From contig WNNJ02000595.1 in assembly GCA_012934845.2 (NCBI GenBank), positions 1 through 64,000 on the forward strand: a stretch of DNA of 64,000 bases, read 5' to 3'. Shown here piece after piece: positions 12,180 to 23,259 of this stretch. A program made the position numbers and the translations under genes. Source of the DNA: Pomphorhynchus laevis. Its lineage: Eukaryota > Acanthocephala > Palaeacanthocephala > Echinorhynchida > Pomphorhynchidae. The notes below the pieces were generated by a model, which was given only the letters and a program-made list of their open reading frames with translations, was not told the DNA's origin and ran no database searches. Every line of letters starts with the position of its first letter. Position 1 is the stretch's first letter.

Positions 12180-12960
12180 GGATCGAGCTGGATGACTCCT
12201 TGTTGCTGCTCGTCGTCCATGTTGTTTAATTGACTACGTGTCATCCGACGTGAAGGAATACGGCTTGTGTGAATGGTCAGGCTTACAGTTCTTGCCATAT
12301 CGAACCCAAATTTAGCTCGAAGCAATCGGATGTTTCGATTGGAATGTTGCGCTTTTGAAATCGTATTTTTGCAATTCGAACTAATATAAGATGTGCAGAT
12401 AAGCTTAATCCTTCTGTTCTGTTACGAGAGGTAGATTTGCTTTCGAATTCGAGTCCTTCGGGAACTGGTTGTAACACAAGCTCTATTGTTACCATATTGC
12501 ATGCCCCATCAAGCTCACTTTCCAATAGATCCCTAATCATATTGTGTCAAATGGACAGTATGCCTCCAGTCTGAGCAAATGAATGGCTCACCGTAAAATA
12601 TTCCCCAAAAATGTATTTCGATAATATCCTATTTGGCAACCAGTTATAGCGCACAGCTAAGGAATCATGAAACTATTGTTTTATTAAATTTAATCTAAGT
12701 GCTTGCGGTGGTCTCGAAACGAGCCAAGTTGTTGACCCTATATCAGAAGCATACTTAACCAAACTCTCCACTGTATTACCATTATTAGTAATAATATTGA
12801 TATACAATCTATAACATTCCGCTTTTTCGATACGAAAACCCTTTGTCAGTTCCCTTTGCTTTAAATCGAGCTCGCTTCCTGTTAACACACTTAACAATTG
12901 CTCGCAGATTGCGACATATCTCTCATATTCTCTATTCACTAATTCACATTAATCCTAGCC
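12180..12960 (-). pseudogene. C-terminal part of an unclassified RT retroelement protein
   Basis: Two minus-strand pieces (12673-12939 and 12283-12540), with a degenerate stretch between, match in order the C-terminal region of the element at 54.9-57.7 kb. Seen here are a WLVSRPPQAL segment (counterpart of WLTCKPVSQE in the other copy), FHDSLAVRYNW (counterpart of FKDALCSRYNL), and an IEPVLQP-like block. From memory, proteins of this type (RT followed by a conserved C-terminal region with a 'GAS-WL', 'ALCLRYGW' and 'EPPLQP' signature) occur in cnidarians, molluscs and arthropods; I do not know an accepted clade name. The copy is broken by frameshifts. The matching RT part lies at 15.0-15.7 kb, with other elements in between. 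Confidence 0.6.
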
Positions 12961-13224
12961 CTCCGTGACACAAATACAAACACATCAGCTCATTTTGAAT
13001 TTGTTATGAAAAAAATATAGAATTTTAGAAATATAGAATTTTAATCAAATAAAGGATATTTTCTTCTTCGTTCCTATAATATATAAATAAATAAAGATTT
13101 TCTTATATACAAAGAAAAGCATAATTAGAGACACATCAACCAAGACATCAAAAATCAGACAGTAGCCAATAGAAATCAAGTACTCTTCTTCAATTTCACC
13201 TGGGAGTCTTCTTGAAACTTCTTC

Positions 13225-13430
13225 ACGGCCTCAGATTCAGGTGGATCTGAGCCCCCAACCAATCCAACACGCCGCTTTCCGACTGAACCACCCGGGATCT
13301 TTCACCCTTCCCCCGAAGAATCCAATCGGTGCGGACTATGTTGAGTAAACTAGAGACGAGGAGCTTAAAAAACCTTAGCCTTTGCTCAGGGGGACGTCCT
13401 CTCGAAAAGAAGACTAAATTATGAATATCA
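13225..13430 (-). mobile_element. 3' fragment of the TTG-tailed LINE
   Basis: The minus strand matches the end of ORF2 in the copies at 25.5 and 28.8 kb. It includes the segment encoding FSRGRPPEQRLRFLKLLISR-like sequence (around 13370-13415), the CCCGGGTGGTTCAGTCGGAA segment, and the AGATCCACCTGAATC-type end. About 200 bp long and 5'-truncated. It lies inside the nest that separates the two halves of the unclassified RT element. Confidence 0.75.
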
Positions 13431-13749
13431 CCAACATACTTTTGAAGCTTTACTAAACGAAAACTGCATCAACATTTTAAAATACAAAATAGTTTATATA
13501 TAACTGAAAACAGTCAGATAGTGATGAATAATCATTTCTTTGTAGTTGCCGCGTGCATAATGACTGATAAACATAATAATGAGAGAATTTATTATACCTC
13601 TTTACCTTTCGGTACTGGGTAAACAAAATAAATACACCAAAAGTTTAAATTATGAAAGTTTAAATTATTATGATAAACATAATAATAAGAATCATAAGCA
13701 CAATACATACACAATGATGATCAAGTGACAACATTCAATGAGTGTCGTA
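13431..13749. other. Unassigned AT-rich segment beside the gypsy-type fossil
   Basis: No gene seen. By position it could hold the terminal repeat of the neighbouring LTR fossil, but I could not identify a second matching repeat to prove it. Confidence 0.35.
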
Positions 13750-14950
13750 TTAAACAATCACTACATTCTTCCCCATCGATAGTATTGATTTAGGTACGGT
13801 GGAGGTCTTCTAACGCGATTGAGTCGGCTCGATTGGTTTTCTTCCGTGACTTCACCATAGACGTCGTTTTCCACTGTCGGTACTTGATCTTTATACTGTT
13901 GATGTAATATTATTTTCTCTATTTATGATATCATCCTCTTCAGTTCCTGATTGTGTCTCTGGTTTTTCATTAATTTTGTAATCATATGTTGCCCATTTAT
14001 TCGTTTTTGATCCTAACGAACTTGTCGGTGCTACATCTGTGATCGACACTCCCCCTCGATGTCCACTCTGATACTAAATGTATGCGCTGAACTGATTATT
14101 TTGCAGTATTATTGCATGTTTCACATATTATCGAATTTAGAACCTTGATTATGCCTTTTAACGAACACAGATGTCCCTATAGGTAGACACGGAGGAATGT
14201 TCGATTAACAGGACGACTTTCTTGAAAATCCTAGAAACCTTTAATGTAATGTCAAGCTTGTAGCTGTACACAATAAGGCATGTGTAGCTTGTAGTGCTCC
14301 TTGAACGCTTTTTCCCAGTAGACTATCGGTAATTGTTTGGTGCGCAAGTCCATTTCGATTGATTTCCATAGAATGCCGTTATAGCGTTCACACTGGCCAT
14401 TTCCCTTCAGATGGTATGGGTTTGCGAAACTCATTGGTACCGAAATGCTGCGTTAAAATTATTTTAGTTGAGTGAAAAAAAGCATGGGCCCCGGTCTGAA
14501 TGTACGTATGAGTACTCGTCTATTACCACAAAAATGTATTTGTTTTTTGATATTGACGGAATTGGTCCTTTAAAATCCATGACGAGTCTCTCAAAAGGGC
14601 GTGTTGCTTTGATAAGATGGGATTCAGGTATTTTCATTAATCGTGGCTTAAATTTGCAGCATATCTCACAATCCTTGCAAACTTTCTTTATTTCCTCCAT
14701 TGAATATGGGAGATTTTTATTTCGCACATAATGATCCAAACGGGATACACAGGGGGGTGACAGAGATGACGATAAATCTCTAGCAAACTCTGAACTTTCA
14801 TCGATCATATACTGAACGTGACAAAGCATCCGCCGGCAAAGTTTCGATACCTGGTCGATAATGTACGTCAAAATCAAAACATGATATTTCTAGTCTCTAG
14901 CTTTGCAGCTTTTCATTCTTTACCTTTGTCACGCGTTCCGGCTGATATAT
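13750..14950 (-). mobile_element. Broken Ty3/gypsy-type LTR retrotransposon fossil (pol 3' part)
   Basis: Minus-strand remnants in the expected order: the end of an RNase H region, an integrase with its N-terminal zinc-binding region and catalytic core (blocks such as NLPYSMEEIKKVCKDC and FERLVMDFKGPIP, then GNGQCERYNG), and a Pro-rich C-terminal tail (VRRPPPYL). This block style is typical of Ty3/gypsy integrases. Gag, protease and most of RT are absent and no flanking repeats were found. It is a fragmentary fossil with several breaks and probably old. It appears to have landed within, or been joined to, the unclassified RT element whose halves flank it. Confidence 0.75.
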
Positions 14951-14976
14951 GTAAGCAACCAACTTCTGGTAAGTAA

Positions 14977-15725
14977 TTACGGTGAAACGCCGTCCTGAAA
15001 AATGCCTTTATTTACCCACCGTTTCAACAACTGCTTGAGCTTTTTTTCCATGACGGACTGGATGAAATCCCTCAATCCTTCATAATGCCCACTGTCAACA
15101 TTGCACATTCTTTGCAAATAAATCCATTCAAACGACATGGCTTGCATTAGCGCAATGAACGCCACATTAGAATCTATACTTGCAACTTTCAGCAATCGAC
15201 TTAATATGTGCAGTTATGTTTCCACCTTAGAGACTACAAAAGTGACCATAAAATCATGTGAGCCTATTGCCGATCCCAATATCACCAATCCGTCCGAAAC
15301 TACGGCTAATTCTAATTCGATAAAAGTTTTCTTCACCTCTGAGAGACATTTAGAGAACTCTACATTTGCTTTCATTAACATAAAATTTATACATATGACC
15401 AATCAGGTTTATTTTGTTTCAACCTTGAAAATGCCCTCTGTAATCAACGCAATTTGCATAGTCAGCAAACAAGCGATGCATAACCAGCGGAGCTGCACTC
15501 TTTAGAGCGGGGATAATAAGCAATGAAGGCGCAGTGAACGCGGTCATCGCCATAGGATCTCCCTAAGTAAATCCTTCGCGGGAGTACAGTATTTTATCGG
15601 AGATGGTAAGAATTGAGTCCTCTGCATATACATTATGGAGGACTGTCGACAGCGATGGACACTCATTAACAGCTTTTAGCAGTGCTAATTGCCTGTTCGT
15701 GCAGTTAACAATAATTAACTGCGCG
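14977..15725 (-). pseudogene. RT-domain fragment of the unclassified retroelement
   Basis: The minus strand encodes, in order, a NVYAEDSILTISD-like block, GDPMAMTAFTAPSLL (around 15,525-15,570), HRLFADYAN (an FADD-type active site reading FADY, so the second catalytic Asp is lost), GSAIGSHDF, and AFIALMQAMSFEWIYLQR (around 15,110-15,170). These align by eye with blocks at 56.2-56.9 kb (NTYYDDTVLVG, GDPLAMPAF, YADDSTFVG) of the sister copy. It is split over several frames and 5'-truncated at an AT-rich junction near 15,725. With 12.2-12.96 kb it makes up one interrupted copy. Confidence 0.65.
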
Positions 15726-15957
15726 AATTATAAATAATAATTATTAATAATGATATTTTTAAAATATACAACTTCAAATATCTAATCATCGGTGCATATA
15801 CAACTTCAAATATCAAATATCTAGATAACTCGCTAAACTATTCAGCAGGCAATAGAATGTATAGCATGCTTAAATAATTTTATCCATTTAACATACTTTT
15901 TATATAATATACTATTTACATTTTGGAAACTGTGAATTTATTATTTCAATATATATA

Positions 15958-16028
15958 GCCGAAACGACTGATGGCAGTTCACCCTACTGATGAGTGCTGC
16001 CGGCTACCATCAGCTCGTCTAGGAGTGA
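15958..16028 (+). ncRNA. Hammerhead-type motif, reversed box order (family 2, copy 1, truncated)
   Basis: It has the same boxes as the copy at 16.3 kb: GAAA at 15961-15964, CTGATGA at 15987-15993, GCTGCC, CTACCATCAG and TCGTC, then TAGGAGTG. Only GCC of the GGCAGCC arm remains upstream, so this copy supplies CUGAUGA and the helix II 5' arm for pairing with the next copy's GGCAGCC-GAAA. Confidence 0.5.
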
Positions 16029-16314
16029 TAAGGAAGTCTGCTCTGCATGTAATCGAACTCCGGTTTTTGGCAAAATCTACGATTATGAAACTGAAGCTTT
16101 TTAGCTCCCGGAGCACAGTTTTACACATTCTGCGATTAAATTATAAAAACGTATCCGATAAAGGGATCCTGTGAGAAAGCAAGCAGCGACAGCAATTAAA
16201 ATTCCTGCCGAATAAAATAAAGGATGATCCGGAAAGCACGTTGTTAGTTTAAAGAGGCTATGCCATGCTACTACGTTAGCAAATTCTCGGAGATGCCTTT
16301 TTAATATATCACAA

Positions 16315-16388
16315 GGCAGCCGAAACGACTGATGGTAGTTCACCCTACTGATGAGTGCTGCCGGCTACCATCAGCTCGTCTAGGAGTG
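16315..16388 (+). ncRNA. Hammerhead-type motif, reversed box order (family 2, copy 2)
   Basis: Boxes: GGCAGC (16315-16320), C, GAAA (16322-16325), helix III arm ACGA then CTGATGGTAG (16325-16338), helix I arm CACCCTA (16341-16347), CTGATGA (16348-16354), GT, GCTGCC (16357-16362), CTACCATCAG (16365-16374), TCGT (16376-16379), cleavage nucleotide C (16380), TAGGAGTG (16381-16388). Helix II is GCTGCC/GGCAGC. Helix III is 14 bp with a single bulge. Helix I is CACCCTA/TAGG-GTG with one bulged A. The site reads GUC, the commonest hammerhead triplet. The order GAAA, CUGAUGA, GUC is the same unusual one as in family 1, with unrelated sequence. Confidence 0.65.
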
Positions 16389-16520
16389 ATAAGGAAGTCT
16401 GCTCTGCATGATCTCGAACTCCGGTTTTGGTAAAATCTAGATGTGCCCCAGATTTTGGCAAAATCTGGTACACATAATGCTGTACTCGTAAATATATCAC
16501 TGTTTTTCTCATAAAGAGGC

Positions 16521-16800
16521 ATAAACACCAGGCAGCATTCTATATATCCTCATCAGATCAAGAAATAGAACCGAATTATTCTCGCAATATTCAAAGTCGC
16601 TACGTATGCCCAGTAATCCTATGTGTGACGACAAACTTCAGCAACGGTATACGCGTTTCGCTCTAACGGAGCTCATGAGTACCGTGACTTTAATAATCAT
16701 CCATAGGCACCTTAACACACGCTTAAACAATGTCTAAAGCTTGAAAAACATAACTACCCTTAATCTGAATTCATCAGAGGAAATTTAGCATAAGCTCTGT
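16521..16800 (-). repeat. Hammerhead-bearing terminal-repeat-like element (family 4), single arm
   Basis: Matches the 61.02-61.44 kb element: shared landmarks include AACACCAGGCAGCATTCTAT, GAATTATTCTCGCAATATTC and TTAATAATCATCCATAGGCAC. Only one arm is present here, oriented so that its hammerhead reads on the minus strand. It may be the solo terminal repeat of a PLE-like element. No RT adjoins it. Confidence 0.65.
16640..16690 (-). ncRNA. Minimal hammerhead motif, classical order (family 4), probably inactive
   Basis: On the minus strand: CGGTA (16680-16684 complement), CTCATGA (16673-16679), GAGC hairpin with a CGTTA loop (16660-16672), GAAA (16656-16659), loop-less palindromic helix III ACGCGT (16651-16656), A at 16650, then TACCG (16645-16649). 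Helix I CGGTA/TACCG and helix II are perfect. The conserved CUGAUGA reads CUCAUGA, a change at an invariant G, so cleavage is unlikely. Loop-less helix III motifs of this type are described in PLEs and are proposed to act as dimers. Confidence 0.6.
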
Positions 16801-17005
16801 GCATGGCAGTGCGTATTGCGGTTTAACCATGCATCAGGCACTAAATTCCTTTTAATAGAAATGCTGTTTTACAGGGACACTTTAAAGTGTACAAATATAT
16901 AAAATATAATTTGTCGTTACACCTGCCCTGGGTGTAAGCTCTGTGCATGGCAGTTACGCACTGCCATGCACAGAGCTTATGCTAAATTTCCTCTGATGAT
17001 TCATA
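16771..17005. repeat. Inverted repeat of about 45 bp around a 150-bp spacer
   Basis: The left arm (about 16771-16818, TTCATCAGAGGAAATTTAGC then ATAAGCTCTGTGCATGGCAG) is mirrored by the right arm ending at about 17,003. The spacer has no gene. It adjoins the family 4 element and may be its foldback end. Confidence 0.7.
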
Positions 17006-17914
17006 TGTGCAGTTATGTTTCCATAAATAATAATAAATTTAATAATAATAAATTTATTATTTCAATATATAGCCTTTATATATAAAGGTGAGTCGGTTTT
17101 ATTTTTCATCAAGTAATATTATTCGATTGATTATTCAAGATCTAACGAAAGGTTTTTATCGTATGTAATAGACATTTATATATTCAAAATTGAATAAATG
17201 CAGACGGCATTGAACGAATTTATAATTTAGAGTTTTATTGCGAGAGAATATGAAAGGAATAGTAACTCATTATAATGCAAATGACGAATTTGAATGCAAA
17301 GAAAAATTTGATAGAAAAATTTAGATGGTTTAAGAAACCATGAAAATAATTCCATTTCTAGAAATTAATAAAGGGAAAATTCTAGAAATTAATAAAAGGA
17401 ATATTTTGTAATGCTTGTTACAAAATATTTAAAAATTAGTTTACCATTCCGGTTTAGTATTTAATCATCAGGTATTTAGAGTTTTACAGCTAGAAATTTT
17501 TGTTAATTAGGAGTTAAATGATTTTAAACTAAAAGTATCAAAAACAACCGCGGTTGATTAGGAAACTTCAAGATCTGTTCTCTAAATAACTGGATGAGTT
17601 AATAATTACTATAATAATTACTTCAAGGTTTTGGAAAAATGAGAAATGGTAGTAGATTTTCTATTTTATAGCCATTAAGGTTGACTAAGCGGAAGTGATA
17701 TTTTTAATCACATCTAAGACTATAAATGTCAATCATCAATGTATAACTAATTGAATTAAAGTAATGCCAACAAAATTTTCGGATGTTCTTCTCATATAAA
17801 AACATTATTACTAAAACTTCCAACAACACTGCATCTTGTGCCCTTGCGGTGAAAGGTTTGTCACCGTTTAAAACAATACAGAATTGTTGCAACAAATTTT
17901 GTAAAATAAGATTA
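17006..17914. other. Non-coding stretch
   Basis: I see nothing assignable. A minus-strand frame at 17704-17895 (63 codons) has no motif. Confidence 0.4.
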
Positions 17915-20900
17915 TAAGGATTTTCTTAACAAAACAACCAATAAATAAGAAATCGAACAAAAACAAAACATGCAATTAGTAAGAATAGCGCACTTCGTTG
18001 TTCTTATCCTCGCCAAATCTTGTACTTTCTTCACATTTTACGATCTCAGGTCCAGAGGGATCTGAGCCCCCGGCCGCACCAGCTATTGGCCTTCCAACTG
18101 AACCATTCGAGATCACTCACCCCCTAAGAGTCCAGTCGAAGCAGACTATGGTCGGTAATATTGAGATAAGGTGCTTGAGCATTTAGTCTTTGCTCTGGGG
18201 GACGTCCTCCAGAAAAGAAGACTAATCTTAAGATAGCACAAGTATCCCAAAGGCGTACTTGAGTTTTCCAATTCAATGGCAGATTCAGGGCCCGTTTCAG
18301 AGCCCACCTAGTTCTCTTTAGAATGCGTTTAAGTCTATCCAGGTCAGCTTTGCCGACTAATTCACACTAACGGTGAACCCCAGATATTTTACTCGACTCG
18401 TGAAAATAGGCAGTAGTTGAGATAGCAAAATGGAGGAGATTGCAGAGAGGGCTAGTCTCTTAAGTTTTTTTCGAGGCGGGGGCGCCATGAAGGACGACCA
18501 CCTACGATATCTGTTTAAAATTAGATTGGATGTGGGTAAGTGATCTTTTTATCTTAAAAAGAAACGGCTGATGTCGGAGATTACATATTTGCACCTGCGT
18601 CTAGAAAACAGGGCTGTGGAATAAGCAAATACTAAAAGATGCAAATACAAAAGCAGGTTAGCAAATACTATAATATGTTGATCGCGTTTGAAAGCCTTGA
18701 AGAGAACAATGGAGATAGCAAGATATAAGATAGGAAAGTGGGGAACCTTGATGCACACCTGTAATAGGTCAAAACTTACGTGCATCATGGTCGTCACCAT
18801 AGTAGAACCCCTTAATATAAGTAATATCTCCACCCTATTAACAATTCCTGCAGGCAACCCGAGGGACCTGAGAGAGGAAATAATGAAGGGAATGGAGATC
18901 CGGTCAAATTCAGCAGAAAAGTCAAGAAAAACAGCCACAGCAAGCTGGTACCTGTTATCTTGACATAACTGATGCACTTTACCAATTGCTAAATGAACAA
19001 ACCGCCAATTGATAAACTCATGAAAACTCGGTGGGATTAAATTACGCTACTTAAATGATCGCAAATTCTACGGACAAAAGCTTTTTCGTAGATGGAGATG
19101 AGAAAAAATTTTGAATCGAAATGGGTCGCTGGTCTTTATAACATGAAACCGGATTTTGCTTAGGTAAAAATATTATACGAGTGATGTTGATGCTGGCTAC
19201 ATCAAATGGTGAGGCTAACATCATTGTGACGGCTACTTATCTTCTTTGATCGGCTGACAAATCCGAGAAGAGAGTGGAGCGACGGTTTTAAGGGGGCCCG
19301 CAAGTGAGCCCAAGTAGTAAAAGATATCCGTAACAGATAAATCTCTGCTCCTAAAGTCACCCCAGGTCGGGATTGGTTGGGGAGAAAGCGTGGCTTCATA
19401 GTTATGCAGGACTAATAACTCCTCCAACACTTAAACAAGACCTACGCTACCGATCCACCCTGATGCCCTCTCCCGGCAGCAGACAACTTTCTCCATCTTG
19501 AATATCTTCCAGAAGGAAGCCTGCGAGGGATTTTAACGAGCAATACTCAATATGTCCCTACTCAGCTTAAGTCTATATCTAAAACTCCAGTATTTATTCG
19601 AAAGAACCTGCCTGAAAGAAAAAGAGAGATTAGGAAGGTGTAGCATTTTAGCTAAGACCTCGAGTTTTGTCAGATTTGGATTGTAAATGAGACCATTGTA
19701 ATTAGTCGAAAGGATCCCAGTAGCTTACGAACAGAGGTAGGACTATAATTCTGTCTAACAATCATTCCCTATCCCAGGGAAAAGTTGGATAGCTGCCTGA
19801 AATAAGGCCACTCTAATTGATCAAAGTGAAACCTCTTTTTTAGAAACGTATTTTCCTCTTTAGCCGCTAGCGTATTAGGTTATGAAAGGTGGTCGGTTAT
19901 TGGGGCGACTGCTCAGTGCAAATGGGTTTTAACAACCACGTCATGTAGCAGTAATATGTCGAGGAGTGAGTTTGTTATTGAGCAATGAAAGGTAGGAGTC
20001 GGTGATTTGTGAATAAGATAATCGTTCCTGGCTCTGCGGAATGCTGCATTAATCCAACGACAGGTCTGTCGTTGAAGTCACCGAGTAACATGTCGTAGCC
20101 GCTACCTAAAATACGGTCCAGGAGGTCATGGTTCTTGTGAATCTCCCCCCGGCCGGATGTAGATATTGGCTAGACTTATGCGTTTACCGTTCTTGACAAG
20201 TGCTATAACTAAACAAGGCATGGTAGGACATCAGAAGTTTAATACGACGGAGGACCTTAAGGATCATTTAACTAGGATTAAAAGAACTTGAGATGAAGAC
20301 GAGTTGGGAAGGTTATATAAGAAATGAAGTGTGCGTAAATATGCTTTGGGATAAATCGAGTAATGTCCTAAGGTAGACGGAAATACCGCGTCTCCTGAAG
20401 GACTATAACACTAGCATATCTACCAGATAGGAACCTAAGAGCAGAAGCACCTCCCGAATTCTACTGAAGGATATTCAGTTAAAAAGGCTCTTGAGTACCT
20501 CCCATTGCGATAGTGTAACCAGAGTGAGACGCCTTCCTCCTAGTCGGAACCAGAGGCAGAAAGGTCACCCTTTCCACCTCCAGTTCCTACAGGTGAAGAC
20601 ATTTAACCACGGGCATTATCTTCATTTTCCGCTAAACTTTCAGAATTATCTACATCCCAGGGAAGATCTTCTTTCGTGAGCTTTATTGCTGAGACAGTCT
20701 GTGCAGATCCTGTTCTCTTCTTAGAAATTGGACGCGCACGTCTATTGTTCAGCTTCGCTGAAAAGGAGAATTCAAAGTTTCAATCAGATAGTCCACCAGC
20801 TTCTTTACTAGGCTCTCAAAGTAATTTATTAAGGCTAAGAGCCTATCATCAACGTATTTCACAATCTCCATGTCCCCCATCCGACTAATCTTACTAACAT

Positions 20901-21843
20901 CCCTAACCGTCGATTTACATGCCTTGGCGAAGCTGATTTGTTCCATCGTTTTCATCTTGTGTCTTTGTTGATAAGCCTTAAAAATTTTACATTTACGAGA
21001 TCACGCGGGGTGGTCTAACTTAGAGTTAGGGCACAACGGTTTTAAGTGGAATTTCATAGCATGATTATCCGAGGATCCGCAAACCCCCATGTTTGAGGAA
21101 GGTCGCAGACTGTTGTCTAATGCCCCCATTTGTGGCAGGGTATTTAAATGGGAGGGGGTACGTCAACGAGTCCGAGTCTATAATCGTGAATATTAAATTT
21201 TGGCTCATGAAGGGATTAAACTTTGAGTTAGAAAGACGCACGACTTCATCTAAGGAGGTTTAAAGAAGGCCACATGAATCGGAAGACTTTTTTTCCATTA
21301 ATAAATTTCAGATTTACGATATTAAAATCGTTTTCCAATGAGGAGATATCCTCCTTCGACAAGAATGTAGGAATGTTTGTTATTTTAACCTTAAGGCTGT
21401 ATCGGCTTGAAGTATACTTACCCCAGATCAGAGTAATTATTCTTAAAGAAGTCAATATACGCTTAAGCGATGTCTGCTGTGCAAAATGAGATGTTTAGTA
21501 CAGTTTCGAAATATTTGAGTGTTAAATAAACACTCATAAAATTCTACTTTTGTATTGCACCGCAAAATTGCGAAGAAATGTATTAAATAAGTTACTCTTT
21601 TTGTTAAGAACAAGCAACTTTATGAATTCCAGATTCGATAGTTTGGGAAGTGAGGGAAGTTCCTTCTCCGTTTTATAGCCAAATGAAGAAAAAACTTCGC
21701 TTCTTATACCATACTTTGTATGGTATAAAAATTCCATACTCACTGATTCCTTAGATTCCTTTGTTCGCTCCGACATGGTTCCGTTGTCACACATTTTTTC
21801 CGTTTTAAATTTTTCTATCAGAAATGATTGAGCGCTTATCAGC
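17915..21843 (-). mobile_element. TTG-tailed LINE, copy D (minus strand, decayed)
   Basis: Same family as the three plus-strand copies to its right. Reading on the minus strand: ORF1 start with ATGTCG near 21,775; ORF1 pieces (21534-21794 with FNTFLRNFAVQYKSRIL; 21246-21455 with ITNIPTFLSKEDISSLENDF; C-terminal part 20749-20955); an endonuclease region around 19.9-20.45 kb; then RT pieces at 19202-19430 and 18549-18977 (AVAVFLDFSAEFDRISIPF). The 3' end near 18.05 kb carries the same GGGGGACGTCC and ATCTGAGCCCCC landmarks. Many frameshifts; no intact ORF. Its 5' end meets the 5' end of copy A at about 21,843, giving a head-to-head pair. Confidence 0.85.
18549..18977 (-). pseudogene. RT palm remnant of LINE copy D
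   Basis: A 142-codon open piece. Residues about 10-35 read AVAVFLDFSAEFDRISIPF, the RT motif A region, with FLDFSAAFDRIS in the sister copies. SLRSLGLPAGIVNRVEILL follows. The region where YADD should lie is frameshifted out. No start is assigned because the frame is an internal segment of ORF2. Confidence 0.7.
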
Positions 21844-22365
21844 GAATAAGCGCCAGGAAATAATACAAAAAAAACATGTCGAGTAACAAGCGCGTCGGAG
21901 GTTCAAAAGATTCTAGTTTTTGCAATTCTGGTGCAAAAAAAAACTGTTTTTTTTTAATGGAAAAGAGGATATTATAGCTGTTCCAGACATTCTAACCACC
22001 GATCAAGACAACTTTATGGTCAATAGTAATACTGTGGTAGCATACTCTATGGCAGCTAATATGAATTCTTCTCAATCAATCAATTTAGCGATGGAAAATG
22101 ATACTTTGGATAAGGTAATTCCAATTATTAACTCTACCAACCACGTGAGTACCGTTTTTGTTTCTTCTATCGAAAAAGGGGAACTCCCCCTATTAAAAAA
22201 CTACAAAACTTACCTATCATTATTGCAACAAAGCCGGTAGAACGTCATTTACTATTCAACATTTTTCTGGGAAAGTTCACATTAGAATACCCTGAAAGGG
22301 TTCTATTCAACAGTATAAAAATCTTCAATAATTCGATCAGAGTATCTTTTACTACACATGATCTC

Positions 22366-23187
22366 ATGATCGCATATAAATTTTTTTTGATTCATTTCTT
22401 TCTAACTCTGGAACACTGGAAATTAAAGCCGATACAGGCAACAGTTAAAATCAACAACTTTCCGGCATTTCTAGAACAACCTGATCTAGAGAATTTAAAG
22501 AAGCTTTACAAACTTTCTACAATCAGGCCTTTAAAATCAAAAACAGGGGAGGCGCTTCCGGTAGCCTTCGCCTCCTGTGATCTCGAAAATGCTCAGGTCC
22601 TTTGCTTGAACACGGTTAACCCCTTTATGGGGTATAACCTCAAATTTATGCTCATCGATTCCAACTGCTTGACATATTCACACTGTAACAACTGCCACAA
22701 GTGGGGGCATTGGGCCTCCACTTGTAAGGAAGAAAGGTGTTGTGGGGTATGCTCAAAGGTAGACTGTCCTTCATTGGTGAAGGACATCAAATGTATTAAA
22801 TCCTCTATATGCAAGAATTGCGGCGGTGACCACCCAGCGTGGTCCCGTCGTTGTCGATCCTTTATGGAATACAGGAATATACACTCTGCCTCTCCCTCCG
22901 AGTCTAAATCTTTTGTCAAAGCAGCGTCGGATCCACCTGTAAACGATAGAATGTCGAATAAATATATCTTATTTATATTAGACAATAATAAGAAAGTAAT
23001 CTTTGCTCAGTTACAGCAAATGATTCCTCCCTTGCTTGGAGCGTTTCTGGTTGCTCTGTCTTCTCCTGGAATTACAGTTAAACCTAAATCAAAGAAGAGA
23101 GGCGGGTCCGCTCGGACAGTTCCCCAAATAAAATGGGTAAGCACCTTTACGGCCTGGGAGATGAAGATATCGCCCAGGGTGTACTGA
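22366..23187 (+). pseudogene. ORF1 (gag-like nucleic-acid-binding protein) of LINE copy A
   Basis: A 273-codon open stretch, out of frame with its own N-terminus (21920-22240 holds an earlier part). Residues 107-120 form a CX2CX4HX4C knuckle (CNNCHKWGHWASTC). A second, degenerate C-rich knuckle follows at about 125-134, and a third at 149-163 (CKNCGGDHPAWSRRC). Before them is an ITNIPTF-like block (here INNFPAFLEQPDLE) conserved in copies B, C and D. ORF1 proteins of this type bind element RNA in cytoplasmic particles. The true start is the ATG in the ATGTCG context at 21,884, as in copies B and D. The frame ends at the left arm of an inserted-looking hairpin. Confidence 0.75.
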
Positions 23188-23259
23188 CCCCTGATAGGGC
23201 TGGTGGTGGGAAGGGCACCACCAGCCCTATTAGGGGTCAGTGAATTTCACTGAATATTC

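Larger units (their letters stand above)
15955..16520 (+). repeat. 361-bp tandem repeat with hammerhead motif (about 1.5 copies)
   Basis: GAAACGACTGATGG starts at 15961 and again at 16322, a period of 361 bp. The second copy ends by about 16,440-16,520. Each start carries a reversed-order hammerhead motif. The first copy begins within the GCC just before GAAA, so its helix II 3' arm is truncated. The rest of the unit has no open frame beyond chance. Confidence 0.75.

Noticed and set aside
14468-14731. 87-codon plus-strand open frame
   Set aside because: It is the antisense shadow of the integrase remnant on the minus strand.
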